Positions 1 through 8,370 of a stretch of 64,000 nucleotides of DNA are shown piece by piece. The position numbers and the translations under genes were made by a program. The stretch spans positions 2,206,001-2,270,000 of the forward strand of contig JALDRJ010000002.1 in assembly GCA_031315865.1 (NCBI GenBank), in the 5' to 3' direction. The notes under the pieces are model-generated. The model was not told where the DNA came from, did not search any database, and worked only from the letters and a program-made list of their open reading frames with translations. The stretch comes from Nitrospirales bacterium. GTDB taxonomy: Bacteria; Nitrospirota; Nitrospiria; Nitrospirales; UBA8639. Position 1 is the stretch's first letter. Each line of letters starts with the position of its first letter.

Positions 1-429
1 GGTATGGGAGCCGGTTACTTTTCCGACGAGTGTCACGCGGGTGCCGGGAGGAACGGTCGCCGGATCAAGGAACGCTGTTTGACGGGCTATAAAGCGTCCC
101 TGAGAAAGCGTCCGATCGGTCGTGGGCTCTTGGTCGCTGGACAGGGGAAGCTCCAGGACGGTTAAGCGGGTATGGTCTTTTAATCGTTTTGCCGATAACA
201 CTTCCCCGCCGACCAGGATTAGGGTGCCGGCGTGCGTATCAGGTGATTCCTTGATCTGCAGGAAGGAAATCTCATGATTAATCTGGCCTTCTAAAGTTTG
301 CGGGACAATGGAACGAGGCGTGAACGAGCAAGCCGTGAGAAGCAGGCATACCAAAAGACTAAGCCACCAATTGTGGTGGCGCAATGTGTACGTCAGACGG
401 GGCCTCCATGTATCGGCTTGTGTGATCAT
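1..429 (-). CDS. Slp-family outer-membrane lipoprotein (3' end outside window)
   Basis: This is the first 143 codons of a gene that runs off the left edge. Translation from the ATG at 427-429 gives a signal region with the lipobox LTAC (Cys34), so the product should be a lipid-anchored envelope protein. After it come the Slp-like segments GTLILVGGEVLSAKR and TVPPGTRVTLVGKVTG, which suit the small beta-rich Slp (starvation-inducible lipoprotein) family; their biochemical role is unknown. The N-terminal stretch before the hydrophobic core is long (about 22 residues), so the true start could be internal, but there is no other ATG before the lipobox. A promoter-like pair (TTGAAT, 17 bp, TATCGT) lies so close that the mRNA would begin at or next to the ATG. 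Family assignment is moderately sure. Confidence 0.7.
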   Translation of the reverse strand, partial: MITQADTWRPRLTYTLRHHNWWLSLLVCLLLTACSFTPRSIVPQTLEGQINHEISFLQIKESPDTHAGTLILVGGEVLSAKRLKDHTRLTVLELPLSSDQEPTTDRTLSQGRFIARQTAFLDPATVPPGTRVTLVGKVTGSHT

Positions 430-435
430 AGCTAC

Positions 436-464
436 ACGATATCGCGTTTGTTATCGGAATTCAA
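436..464 (-). promoter_or_regulatory. Promoter for the Slp-type gene
   Basis: On the minus strand TTGAAT (459-464) and TATCGT (436-441) are separated by exactly 17 bp. Six bases follow before the ATG, so transcription would start at about the first codon, giving a leaderless or nearly leaderless message. The assignment rests on sequence match only. Confidence 0.45.
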
Positions 465-470
465 TCGATC

Positions 471-503
471 CCTTGGCGATATTCCGGCGATACTCGGGCG
501 ATA
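471..503 (-). promoter_or_regulatory. Three tandem 11-bp repeats, likely activator site
   Basis: On the minus strand three contiguous 11-mers read TATCGCCCGAG, TATCGCCGGAA and TATCGCCAAGG. They end 6 bp before the -35 hexamer of the Slp-type gene. One-helical-turn direct repeats next to a -35 are typical of OmpR/PhoB-type response regulator sites. That identity is inferred; no such regulator is encoded in the window. Confidence 0.5.
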
Positions 504-564
504 TCCTGGAATCCCTCTCGTTTGGATGAGAGTCAGATGCATCCAGGCTGATGGCAGTGCCCGT

Positions 565-1656
565 CTACGGAGCCGTTTCAGGACTCTTTGCAACCTGCTC
601 GACCAATTTCTGTATCCGGCCGTCCTCTCCGCCTAAGTCTAGGTATTTCCGGTAGAAGGTCAGGGCGCGTGCCGTGTCTTTCCGGTAAAATTCATAGAAC
701 GTCCCTAGGTTGTAATACGCTTCGATCAGAGTTGGATCTAATTCGATGGCTTTCGTGTACGCCTGTTCGGACTGTTCGAATTGTTTATTTTCCGCGTAGA
801 GCAATCCCAAGTTGAGTTGCGTTTCGGCGTGTGTCGGGTCGAGCTGTGTGGCGAGTTCGAATTGCTCGATGGCCAGTTGAGGTTGTCGTTGAACCTGATA
901 CAGCGACCCAAGGTCATAATGAATACGGGGGAGGTCTGGCTGGTATTGAATGGCTTTCTTGTAGGCGTCAATGGCGGTTGGAATCTCCGATTGCCGTTCA
1001 GCGAGCCGTCCGAGCAAATGCCAGCCCTTCGCATGTTGTGGATGAGCAGACGTAAGCTTCTTGGTTAGAGCCAGAGCTTCCTCGATCATGTTGTCCTGAT
1101 TATCGAGGTAGGCAAGACCGTACAACGCCTCCGCGTCAGAGGGTGCAACCGCCAAGACTGTTTCATAGCCTTTCTTGGCTTTTGCGAACTCCTGCGTGTG
1201 CTCATGAAGTTGAGCCAGGGTCAGCTGCGCTTGCCAATAGTTCGGGTGTACCTTCAACGCCGTGTGTAAGACTTTTCGGGCTTCGTCAAACTGTTGCTGA
1301 TGGATGAGAATGAGCCCCAGGTCATAATAAGCCTTGGCAAAGTTGGGGTTGAGGGCGATGGCTTGACGCAATGCTGACACTGCTTCCGCGGACTCTGGCG
1401 CTTGTCGAAACTGGAGAATGCCAAGCAGGTGATGAGCATCGGCAAAACGCGGGAATTGGGCAATAGCCTGTTTGAGCGTACGTTCGGCTTCGGCTATTTG
1501 CCCTTCTTGCGTCAGAGACAACGCCTGATTATACAGTTCTCGCGCTTCGTGAGCATAGGCCTCGATCGTGGGGGGCAGAAAAGTGGCAGTCAGGAATATG
1601 ATGCCGACCATGATCGTATTGGAAAGAAACCTCGATGTTACTGGGGGACGTCCCAT
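565..1656 (-). CDS. Exported TPR-repeat protein
   Basis: The 363-residue product starts at an ATG (1654-1656) preceded by GAGGTGG, a better start than the upstream TTG/ATG options in the same frame. An N-terminal hydrophobic segment (IMVGIIFLTATFLPP) is followed by about ten tetratricopeptide repeats, recognisable by the recurring A-x-x-x-L-G-x-x-x and P-x-x-A-E/K patterns, for example HAETQLNLGLLYAENKQ. TPR arrays mediate protein-protein contacts; here the location should be periplasmic. The C-terminal portion (RKYLDLGGEDGRIQKLVEQV) is clearly paralogous to the TPR gene inside the TonB operon at 58393-59451, where the equivalent is YEEFLKRGGTDERIEKLIEKV. That hints at a shared role in TonB- or envelope-linked assembly. 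The exact partner is unknown. Confidence 0.85.
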   Translation of the reverse strand: MGRPPVTSRFLSNTIMVGIIFLTATFLPPTIEAYAHEARELYNQALSLTQEGQIAEAERTLKQAIAQFPRFADAHHLLGILQFRQAPESAEAVSALRQAIALNPNFAKAYYDLGLILIHQQQFDEARKVLHTALKVHPNYWQAQLTLAQLHEHTQEFAKAKKGYETVLAVAPSDAEALYGLAYLDNQDNMIEEALALTKKLTSAHPQHAKGWHLLGRLAERQSEIPTAIDAYKKAIQYQPDLPRIHYDLGSLYQVQRQPQLAIEQFELATQLDPTHAETQLNLGLLYAENKQFEQSEQAYTKAIELDPTLIEAYYNLGTFYEFYRKDTARALTFYRKYLDLGGEDGRIQKLVEQVAKSPETAP

Positions 1657-1820
1657 GAAGACCACCTCATTCATGTTTGATAGCAATGATCCGAATGTCA
1701 GGAATGACCGGACAGGAAACGTATCAAAGAACAAACCCGATACGATTGATCTATCGGCCTTGTTACCAGGCCTGGATGCACGTACCTCGAATGTTCAATT
1801 ATAGAAAAGATCGACAAGGG

Positions 1821-1865
1821 AAAAAAGGAAAAGCCCCGGTCTCTGTCATGAAGAGCCCAGGGCTT
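1821..1865 (-). terminator. Rho-independent terminator for the 1900-2391 gene
   Basis: Read on the minus strand, AAGCCCTGG...CCGGGGCTT (1831-1865) forms an interrupted hairpin. It is followed by an interrupted run of T (A-rich on the plus strand at 1821-1830). It lies about 35 bp beyond the stop of the exported protein gene. Confidence 0.6.
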
Positions 1866-1899
1866 CTCGTGGTTGCGTGTCTTTGCAGTCTAGATGTTG

Positions 1900-2391
1900 C
1901 TATCGGAGTATGATTAATTGACCTTTCGGGTCTCCTGATTCAGGATTGCTGTAGTTCAAGACATTATTGGCCGTGACATAGGTCAGGTCACTTGTCGGGA
2001 TTCCGATATACTTGGTTTCACCTGGTTTCAGGTGGACTTTGGCTTCCATCGACCATGGTCCAGCATGAGAAGAATCCGCCGACAGATGGAACGTGTAGTC
2101 TTTTTGGAGTTTATTCGTCACTTTGATCAGGACCGGGCGACCGGCTCGTCCACCTGTCCCGGACCTCGTGAGATTCAACACGGATGTCGGGGGATACCAT
2201 CCATCACTGCCGGCAACGTTGGCGGCCGTCAAAGACAAATCAACATCTAATTCTGCAAAGGGTTGGCCGACGACTGAGCCTGTTTCCAGATCACCGATTT
2301 CCACGCCTCCTGATTGGAGAGCCAGGGCTGAAGGTACGCCTCCCAGGACAAGACAGAGTCCTAATCCCAAGCCAACGAAATAAGTCCGCAT
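1900..2391 (-). CDS. Exported beta-rich protein of unknown function
   Basis: The ATG at 2389-2391 has an excellent ribosome site (AAAGGAGG, 8 bp away), so the longer frame upstream is discarded. The product is 163 residues with a clear Sec signal (VGLGLGLCLVLGGVPSALA). The mature part is rich in beta-strand-type segments (RPVLIKVTNKLQKDYTFHLS, HLKPGETKYIGIPTSDL), resembling a cupredoxin-like or immunoglobulin-like fold. It has no Cys and no obvious type-1 copper ligand set, so I do not call it a copper protein. A copy of the 30-bp shared promoter block lies at 2675-2704, with a -10 TATACT at 2651-2656, implying a leader of about 250 nt. A terminator follows at 1821-1865. Function is unknown. 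Confidence 0.75.
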   Translation of the reverse strand: MRTYFVGLGLGLCLVLGGVPSALALQSGGVEIGDLETGSVVGQPFAELDVDLSLTAANVAGSDGWYPPTSVLNLTRSGTGGRAGRPVLIKVTNKLQKDYTFHLSADSSHAGPWSMEAKVHLKPGETKYIGIPTSDLTYVTANNVLNYSNPESGDPKGQLIILR

Positions 2392-2650
2392 TACGATCCT
2401 CCTTTGTTGGGAACAGAAAATAATTTGTAAAACGGTGTCGGTTGTACCCATGAAGGATCGGGATGAGGGAGGTAGGCGAACCATCCTTTCACCCCGATCG
2501 TTCCCCATGGAATTGGGAAAGAGTGTAGCAAAGAAGTTTTGGAAGGCCCTTCGCGACTCTTCACCCAAAATACGATATTCAATCTCTACGAATTGATCGG
2601 CTCCTTCGTTCAGTGGCCGATGATACCAGAATCTTTGAAAGAGATGAGGA

Positions 2651-2704
2651 AGTATAGGCTGCGTGGAAGTGATGGTCTACAGATGCTTGCTCACCAATGC
2701 TACA
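2651..2704 (-). promoter_or_regulatory. Shared 30-bp promoter block, copy D, with -10
   Basis: The 30-mer at 2675-2704 reads on the minus strand TGTAGCATTGGT, then GAGCAA, then GCATCTGTAGAC. Its end forms a -35-like TAGACC, and TATACT lies exactly 17 bp on (2651-2656). It is one of six well-aligned copies in the window and has the best -10. The downstream gene is the exported protein at 1900-2391. Confidence 0.6.
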
Positions 2705-2754
2705 CTTCTATCGTTTTTTGTGAGAAATGAGGTGGTGGGGTGGTTTGTTCAGAA

Positions 2755-2821
2755 CCCCCTGGCTCTTAAAAGCCGAGGGGGGATGGTTGGCTTGGAGGCC
2801 CCTTCACGAGCTGTGAAGGGG
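2755..2821. repeat. Two adjacent hairpins in an intergenic gap
   Basis: A 9-bp perfect inverted repeat (CCCCTTCAC/GTGAAGGGG, 2799-2807 and 2813-2821, loop GAGCT) follows a slightly bulged one (CCCCCTGGCT near 2755-2764 against AGCCGAGGGGG at 2771-2781). Neither has a clear T-run. They sit just downstream of the promoter block D and before the 3' end of the next minus gene, so they could end transcription from 3.2 kb. Confidence 0.45.
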
Positions 2822-2865
2822 CGGCGGTCTGAAGTCCTGAATGTTCGTTAGACCTGGGAGGAATG

Positions 2866-3189
2866 TCATTTCTCCGCTTTCTTGGATTTTGGCGTAGCAA
2901 AGCGAATGTCCTCGGCCAGAAATTTCCCTCCATCTTTTCTCACTTCAGCAACCAGGCGATCGCCGACTTGCGGGCGTGAGTCTTTCGTTTCTACGCCGTT
3001 CTGCTGAAAGCTGGTTTCCGATCCGATAAGGATGGAAACCGATTCGCCCTTGGGGGTCGTGACGACGATATGGTCAGCGGTCGACTCCGTGACCGTCCCG
3101 AGCACATGCTCGTGACCGCCATGAGCCCACAGTATACAGGGGGTCAATATGAGAAGGGTGAGAATTAGAATGGAAAACCAGCGTGTCAT
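2866..3189 (-). CDS. Small exported His-rich N-terminus protein, DUF5666-like
   Basis: The product is 107 residues with a signal peptide (WFSILILTLLILTPCILWA). The mature N-terminus HGGHEHVLGTV could bind a metal ion. The rest alternates short strands (VLGTVTESTADHIVVTTPKGE, VGDRLVAEVRKDGGKFLAEDI) in the manner of small OB/DUF5666-like domains often found in metal-stress loci. The start is supported by AAAGGAGCG upstream of the ATG. It lies 63 bp downstream of the cytochrome c gene on the same strand and may be cotranscribed with it. The family name is tentative and the function is not known. Confidence 0.7.
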   Translation of the reverse strand: MTRWFSILILTLLILTPCILWAHGGHEHVLGTVTESTADHIVVTTPKGESVSILIGSETSFQQNGVETKDSRPQVGDRLVAEVRKDGGKFLAEDIRFATPKSKKAEK

Positions 3190-3252
3190 GAGCGCTCCTT
3201 TCGTTCGTAAGACCTCACGGATGAGGGGGCGGATGAATATTTCGGATGAATA

Positions 3253-3849
3253 TTAATGATGATGGTCGTCGGTGGGTTCAAAGTCTTCTCCTGCCATAAA
3301 TCGATCGAATGCTTCTTCTTTCTCTCGTTCCGCCTGGGTCTTCGGATTATAGGTCTTCATCGTCTTGATTTCATCCGGCGTGATGTTCGGGAGGCGACGG
3401 ATAAAATGGACCAGCCCCCAACTGTCCAAGTCTTTGTCGGGATTCCCGTCTCCCCATGCGGGCATCCCGGTAAATCGAACGCCAAAATGAATCACGTAGA
3501 ACAATTCTCCGTCCGACATCGATTGAATGACTTCATCTCGCAGGTCCGGCACAGGGGGGTAAAAATTAGGCCCCATCGCCGTCTTCCCGCTTCCGTCATT
3601 CGCGTGACAGGTCGAGCAATGATCGGCAAAATGATGCAGGGCATCAGCGAGAACGTCGGGGCCGGATTGGACAGGATTGCTCGCGTTTCGATACTGGGAG
3701 GGAGTTGCCCAATGTCGTGCGAGTCTTGCCAGTGTCACTTCGAGTTCGGACGGTTTCCCTTTCGCGCTAAAGGCCCCAGGCAGCAACCACGAGGTCAGCA
3801 GGAGCAAGATGAGAATGCCGATACTTACCGAGATGATCCAAGTTTTCAA
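3253..3849 (-). CDS. Membrane-anchored mono-heme cytochrome c
   Basis: The heme c site CSTCH is at residues 78-82 of the 198-residue form. The sixth ligand is probably Met129 in FTGMPAW, the usual class I arrangement. A single N-terminal hydrophobic helix (WIISVSIGILILLLLTSWLL) should anchor it with the heme domain in the periplasm. The C-terminus is acidic and ends in three His. Start choice: GGGAGG stands 6 bp before a TTG (3847-3849), so I prefer this to the GTG at 3868-3870, which has no ribosome site. The GTG at 3850-3852 is a close alternative. It likely carries electrons between membrane complexes and a terminal oxidase, but no partner is encoded nearby. Confidence 0.88.
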   Translation of the reverse strand: MKTWIISVSIGILILLLLTSWLLPGAFSAKGKPSELEVTLARLARHWATPSQYRNASNPVQSGPDVLADALHHFADHCSTCHANDGSGKTAMGPNFYPPVPDLRDEVIQSMSDGELFYVIHFGVRFTGMPAWGDGNPDKDLDSWGLVHFIRRLPNITPDEIKTMKTYNPKTQAEREKEEAFDRFMAGEDFEPTDDHHH

Positions 3850-4414
3850 CACAATCCTCCCTAAAGCCACCTCAGCCTACCATAGCTCCTGCGCTTCGCC
3901 CAAATCACCAAATCAACCACTCCAACAAACCAAACGCTACACATTATACCGTGTGGCAGTGCTGAATTTTTTTTCAACCATGTTCCCTTCTGAACTCGAC
4001 CTGCATTTAAAGCGTTCCCTTGTCAACACAGTTTCAAGGCTCTCGGCATCTATTCTTAAGGATCGGCTTTTACAAAAAAAGGAAAGAAAGTTGACACTTA
4101 CCTCTCCCTTTGTATGGTTTCACCTGCACCTTTCCCCTATGCTAAAATCCGGATCAATCATGCTTCAGTTCTATCCATTGAATTTTCTTGATGAATTTTT
4201 TGAGATGTGAACTGGAATACACATTGCATTAATTTTTTGTTAAATCCTTGTTACAATCATATAAAGAATTGATAGTCTACTCTTCAATAGACTGACCTAT
4301 CGGCATCATCTATTCCTTGTTTCACAGCTATTCATCGTCACGAATTTTGATGAGTCACTGTGTGCCGGAACATGAAGGTGGTGTTGAGGAACCTTAAAAA
4401 AGGGGGCTACTATT
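3850..4414. other. AT-rich intergenic region
   Basis: This gap of about 560 bp separates divergent genes and is markedly more AT-rich than its surroundings from about 3950 to 4310, with T runs and A runs. No reading frame on either strand has both a ribosome site and a convincing composition. It probably holds the promoter of the 55-residue gene at 4415, but I could not settle on a -35/-10 pair. Confidence 0.5.
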
Positions 4415-4582
4415 ATGACGAACCCATTGGAAATCTCCGATGCATTCAGGACCATGTGCAAGGTGGCTGTAGAGGCAGGTCTGTCACGTAAGGAAATGGA
4501 GAATGCCGTTGACGCGGCCTGGCTGGTCAAAGCTGACTGGGAACGTCAGTTTGAGGGGCAGACCACCTATCAGTCTGTGTAA
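4415..4582 (+). CDS. Small soluble protein, 55 residues, unknown
   Basis: The frame starts at an ATG (4415) preceded by AGGGGG, about 9 bp away, and ends at 4580-4582. The product begins MTNPLEISDAFRTMCK and continues with a helical, charged composition (VEAGLSRKEMENAVD, AAWLVKADWERQFEG). It lacks a signal peptide or membrane segment. A strong intrinsic terminator starts 31 bp after the stop, so it forms its own transcription unit. Composition, ribosome site and terminator support a real gene. I do not recognise a family, though the spacing of Ala/Leu/Trp suggests a small helical bundle or DNA/protein-binding regulator. Confidence 0.65.
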   Translation: MTNPLEISDAFRTMCKVAVEAGLSRKEMENAVDAAWLVKADWERQFEGQTTYQSV

Positions 4583-4613
4583 GATTCCAAGAAGCCCCAA
4601 CCGTGCGATCGCA

Positions 4614-4646
4614 AAGGCGGATGAGTTATTCATCCGCCTTTTTTTA
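4614..4646 (+). terminator. Strong intrinsic terminator
   Basis: A perfect 11-bp stem AAGGCGGATGA/TCATCCGCCTT (4614-4624 and 4630-4640) with a 5-nt loop is followed directly by seven or more T. It ends the 55-residue gene. Confidence 0.9.
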
Positions 4647-4674
4647 TATTGTCTCTATCGATCCATGACCAAAT

Positions 4675-5631
4675 ATGACCTTTGATTATTTCAAGAGTCA
4701 ACACGGCCTTTCCCGTCTCATGTGCATGATGCTTGTCGTGGCCATGAGTGCATGTGTCGGAAAATTCGAAACGAAGCCGGATTTTACAGAAGCCTGTTTG
4801 ATCGATTGGAAAACACAGGCGACAATCGATGAGTCCGGCCTTCCTAGCGTATCCACCGGCCATAGAGTTCACGTATTGGTCTGGAATATTCATGACCGTC
4901 TTCTTGGAGAGTCCGCGATTGCCAAGGGAGGGCATACGGAAGGTGAAGTGGTGTGCATCGGCGAGATCGCCACACGGTATGATCTCGTCTTGTTTCAAGA
5001 AGCCTATGTCCGTCCCGCGCAGATTGCTCGCTATACCAATCACGCGTGGTCACATCATCCCGTGTTCGAGGAAGGTGGTGGCGGAGACTGGTGGCCGTTG
5101 CGGGCATTCTGTGAAATTTGTCTCACGCCTGGCCTGTTGATGTTAGCTAGGGAAGAGCCGGGCCCGGTCTACTCCGAACCCTATGAGGCCTTTGCGGGAT
5201 GGAATACGAAACGCAATAAGGCCGATGATTTTTTTTCCAAAGGGTTTCAGTTGGTGAATTTTGAAAAGTTTTGGGCACTGAATAGTCACATGGATTCAGG
5301 ACGAGGGCAGGCCAGCATCGACGCCCGAGTCCTGCAATTCCGACAAATCACAAATGCCTTGAAACGTCTTGTCCCTCAAGGCGCTCCCTTGTTAATCGGC
5401 ATGGATTCCAACCTTCGCTCCGAGCAAGAACCTCAAGACGGTAAGATTCTAGAGGAATTCCTCGAAGCGAACGGACTCACGCTGGTTCGTCATGTGGGGC
5501 CGGATCTGATCGCTGTTCGAAACCTCCAGGTTGAAAACCCTCAAGTTCTCCCGTTGAAAGGTGTACTGAGTGATCACAATGCGTTAACTGTGGTCATCGA
5601 TCCCGCCGTTTCGGGTGACCCCTCTCGATAA
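4675..5631 (+). CDS. Exported DNase I-fold (EEP) lipoprotein
   Basis: The 318-residue product has a lipoprotein signal (VVAMSAC, Cys27). The complete active-site pattern of the endonuclease/exonuclease/phosphatase superfamily follows: Asn71 in VWNIHD, Glu109 in LFQEA, His205 and Asp207 in NSHMDSG, Asp244 and Asn246 in IGMDSN, and Asp300-His301 in LSDHNAL. Members of this fold cut phosphodiester or phosphoester bonds (DNase, sphingomyelinase, inositol phosphatase). The substrate cannot be told from the sequence. Lipidation places it at the periplasmic face or outer surface, which suggests nutrient scavenging from nucleic acids or phospholipids. No clear ribosome site precedes the ATG at 4675, and an ATG at 4720 inside the signal region is an alternative start. 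Confidence 0.85.
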   Translation: MTFDYFKSQHGLSRLMCMMLVVAMSACVGKFETKPDFTEACLIDWKTQATIDESGLPSVSTGHRVHVLVWNIHDRLLGESAIAKGGHTEGEVVCIGEIATRYDLVLFQEAYVRPAQIARYTNHAWSHHPVFEEGGGGDWWPLRAFCEICLTPGLLMLAREEPGPVYSEPYEAFAGWNTKRNKADDFFSKGFQLVNFEKFWALNSHMDSGRGQASIDARVLQFRQITNALKRLVPQGAPLLIGMDSNLRSEQEPQDGKILEEFLEANGLTLVRHVGPDLIAVRNLQVENPQVLPLKGVLSDHNALTVVIDPAVSGDPSR

Positions 5632-5751
5632 CGCTTCACTTCGCGATCAACAGCTTGCCTCGTTCAAGGGTGAAGCATGTGCAGGTCTCAGAGTCGCTAT
5701 CGGAATACAGGGATTGTTGTTCAGCTGAGTGCGATCTCCCCCTGATGCATG

Positions 5752-7980
5752 TCACGACAAGAACAGATACCGAATAGAAAATCCTCCAAAGACATTGCGT
5801 CCAACAAATGGTAAAAAAGACGGACTCGTGCCTGGATTGAGACTCGATGTGAAATAATTCGCATCGAATATATTGTCCAGGCGCGAGAAGATTTCGAGTG
5901 ACCATTGACTGCCGATCATCGTATTGTAGCCTGCCTTCAGATTCGTCACGGTATAAGAAGGATTCTTTTGATCGTTCCCGGCTGCACCGGGTGCGGTGGA
6001 TTCTTGATTGGAGTCGTTAATAAAGTAGGCCGTTTGGTACAACCATTCGAAGCCTCCGTAGAATCCGGAAGAATGTTCGTAGGTTGTGTCGAAGACGATG
6101 CGATGTTCCGGAATGCCGGGAAGGCGACGGCCCGAGACATCCACCCCATTGACGATGTAGCGCCGGAATCGATAATCGGCGTAGGAATACGCCGTCTGGA
6201 GCGTGAGCCCAGGAATGGGGCGATAGGTAATGCCCAGTTCAAAACCATCATGATCAGATTTTCCCGCATTACGAAAACATTGCACGAAAAAACAGGGGCC
6301 CGGAGCGTTATAGGGAATCAACTCGTCACGAAAGCGTTGACGGTAAATGGCGAAATCATAGTACAGTTGGTTGCCGACTGTTCCTTTGATCCCAAATTCA
6401 TAGTTGGTGGAGCGTTGGGGTTTCAGTCCTGGGTTGAGTCCGGCGCCCGTCGGATCGTCGGGGTTGCGAAACTCTGTGCTCGTCGGGCTTTCGAATGCGG
6501 AGCTGATGGTCACGTAAAAATTTGCCCAATCCGCGGGCGTAAATCGAATGCTCCCCATGGGAGTCGTTTCAGCGAAGTTTCGACGTCCTGAACTGTCTCC
6601 CCCTACATTCGGAATATGATCCTTGACCTTAAAGCGTACCTGACTGTAACGCACGCCCGCCATCAATTCGATCATCTCAAAGGGATGAAATTCATCTTGC
6701 ACGTAAAATCCGTCCTGGCTCGTCCTGGCTTGATTGTAGACGCGCAGCGTGCCTTGCCGTCCCAGCACGTTATCGAAGTTCTTATTCACGCTGTTTTGAT
6801 CCTGATAGTCATAGCCGATGATCATACGGTTCGGGAGGCCAAAGATCGGCGTCGTGTTGGTATACTTGACGAACGAACCCCACTCGACACGGCGTAGAGT
6901 CAGAAAGCTCCCTGTAAAACAACAGAGCGGGTGATTCAAGTCCCGTGTGCCCAAGAACCCGGTAAGGCTGATTTCCTGATTTGGTGTCAATTGATTTCGG
7001 TACGTCAATGATGGTCGAAAGCGTTCATCTTTTCTCTTGGGATCGAAGGCTGAAAATGGTGTGGTTCGCGGGAACGTCGCGGGAGGCACGGCATTGAGCG
7101 TTTGCTGGGCTTGGCGAGGATTGGTTTCGGCTTCTGTCTTGGTGAGGCTTCCGGGGATATCGATATCCGGCCGACTATACGTGACGATGAGGGAAACATC
7201 AGATTGATCGTTGATGCGATATTTCAGCTTACCGAAAAAACGCTGGTTCCGGACCGTACTGTGATCGCGATATCCGTCAGAATCCAGGAAAGAGTAGCTC
7301 CCCATGTAACTCAAGCGGTCGTCGAGCAGAGCACCTGCGGCTTTGACCCGACTCTTAAAAAAATCATACGCGCCAAACGTGAAGCGCGTTTCGATGTATT
7401 GATTATCGTTCGATCCTTCCTCGATGACATAGTTAATGACGCCTGCCGAAGCATTGCCGTACAGCGCGGAGTTGGGGCCTCGCAACACCTCCACGCGCGA
7501 AATGGCATCCAACTCGATAGGCTCCAGGCGAGTCTGTCCGTCCGGTTCCGTGAGGGGAATGCCATCGATCAGAATACGGACTCCACGGGTGCCGAACGTC
7601 GCGCGTTGTCCGGTTCCCCTGATGGAAATCCGGACATCATCGGGACCAAAGCGCCGTTCGGCGTACACTCCAGGCACGATCCGAAGCGTTTCATCAACTC
7701 CCGTGGCCGGATTAGCTTGTAGGATCTGTTTTTGATTGATGACGCTCACGGCGCCCGGGACCTGTGTGACGGTTTTGGGCGTGCGTGTAGCCGTCACCAC
7801 CACGGGGTCAAGTGTTTCGACTTGAGGTTGATCCGTCTCGTGAAGTTCCTCTTCTTGGAATTCAGAGGGGAGAGAGGCGGAGTCGGCTGCCAAGCTTATG
7901 GTTGTAAGACCGATGAAAACAATGGATGCGAACAGTGAAATGATCATGCAAAAGCGCGAGTTCGTCAGTCGTTTGCGCAT
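5752..7980 (-). CDS. TonB-dependent outer-membrane receptor
   Basis: This is a receptor of about 742 residues with a signal peptide, a TonB box-like stretch (DPVVVTATRTP), a plug domain (VLIDGIPLTEPDG, VEVLRGPNSALYGNASAGVINY) and a C-terminal 22-strand barrel ending in an aromatic-rich strand (FGGFSIRYLFLS). The plug resembles the FecA/PqqU-like branch more than classical siderophore receptors; the ligand is not determined. AAGGAGG precedes both a TTG (7984-7986) and the ATG (7978-7980). I use the ATG. It is the last gene of a minus-strand operon: propeller protein, TlpA-like thioredoxin, small His/Cys protein, then this receptor. It has no STN domain, so it does not signal through FecR. It is related in layout to the receptor at 27256-29481, which also lies behind a copy of the shared promoter block. 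Confidence 0.93.
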   Translation of the reverse strand: MRKRLTNSRFCMIISLFASIVFIGLTTISLAADSASLPSEFQEEELHETDQPQVETLDPVVVTATRTPKTVTQVPGAVSVINQKQILQANPATGVDETLRIVPGVYAERRFGPDDVRISIRGTGQRATFGTRGVRILIDGIPLTEPDGQTRLEPIELDAISRVEVLRGPNSALYGNASAGVINYVIEEGSNDNQYIETRFTFGAYDFFKSRVKAAGALLDDRLSYMGSYSFLDSDGYRDHSTVRNQRFFGKLKYRINDQSDVSLIVTYSRPDIDIPGSLTKTEAETNPRQAQQTLNAVPPATFPRTTPFSAFDPKRKDERFRPSLTYRNQLTPNQEISLTGFLGTRDLNHPLCCFTGSFLTLRRVEWGSFVKYTNTTPIFGLPNRMIIGYDYQDQNSVNKNFDNVLGRQGTLRVYNQARTSQDGFYVQDEFHPFEMIELMAGVRYSQVRFKVKDHIPNVGGDSSGRRNFAETTPMGSIRFTPADWANFYVTISSAFESPTSTEFRNPDDPTGAGLNPGLKPQRSTNYEFGIKGTVGNQLYYDFAIYRQRFRDELIPYNAPGPCFFVQCFRNAGKSDHDGFELGITYRPIPGLTLQTAYSYADYRFRRYIVNGVDVSGRRLPGIPEHRIVFDTTYEHSSGFYGGFEWLYQTAYFINDSNQESTAPGAAGNDQKNPSYTVTNLKAGYNTMIGSQWSLEIFSRLDNIFDANYFTSSLNPGTSPSFLPFVGRNVFGGFSIRYLFLS

Positions 7981-8058
7981 GCGCAAATATCCTCCTTGTA
8001 CAACGAGACCGTGTGAAGAAGTTGAGTCGATGAATGATGTGTTGCGAGCGGTCAGGTA

Positions 8059-8370
8059 CTAAGCTGGAGGAGCTCGACCTTGGCGGAAGACGAGGGTATC
8101 GATGTCCGAAAAAGAGGCAGATAAAGGCGGGGCCAAGAAACGGGTCATGTGGATACTACGCGCAGAGACAAACACAATGAGGGCTGCCAGAGAACCAAAA
8201 CCAGCTTGACAGGCGAAGAAACAGAGAGAGAGGTGAGACGATTGCTGGTGACTGTGAGCGTGACCGGGTTCAGCGTGAGCCGTGGCGCAAAATGCGGTGA
8301 CGCTCATGAGCAGCAAGAGCCAGATCACGAACCCCCAAACTATGGTGGCGACGAACCGGTTCATTTTCAT
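8059..8370 (-). CDS. Small His/Cys membrane protein (DUF2946-like), copy 1
   Basis: This 103-residue product has two hydrophobic segments (near residues 8-32 and 59-72). Between them is a His cluster (His37, 39, 41, 46) followed by the motif LCFFACQAGF, with Cys50 and Cys54. The same arrangement (His cluster, C-x3-C with WAC/FAC, Gly, then a C-terminal R-x-PP tail) appears in two other small proteins at 54889 and 55997, so this is a local family. The start ATG overlaps the thioredoxin stop by four bases (ATGA), so translation is coupled. DUF2946-type proteins are often linked to copper loci. Metal binding is inferred from the His/Cys pattern. Confidence 0.75.
   Translation of the reverse strand: MKMNRFVATIVWGFVIWLLLLMSVTAFCATAHAEPGHAHSHQQSSHLSLCFFACQAGFGSLAALIVFVSARSIHMTRFLAPPLSASFSDIDTLVFRQGRAPPA

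Noticed and set aside
2391-2582. Short minus-strand frame upstream of the exported protein gene
   Set aside because: It starts at TTG without a ribosome site and ends across the real start; its product does not look like a protein.
3256-3864. Plus-strand frame opposite the cytochrome c gene
   Set aside because: The heme motif, membrane helix and composition support the minus strand only.
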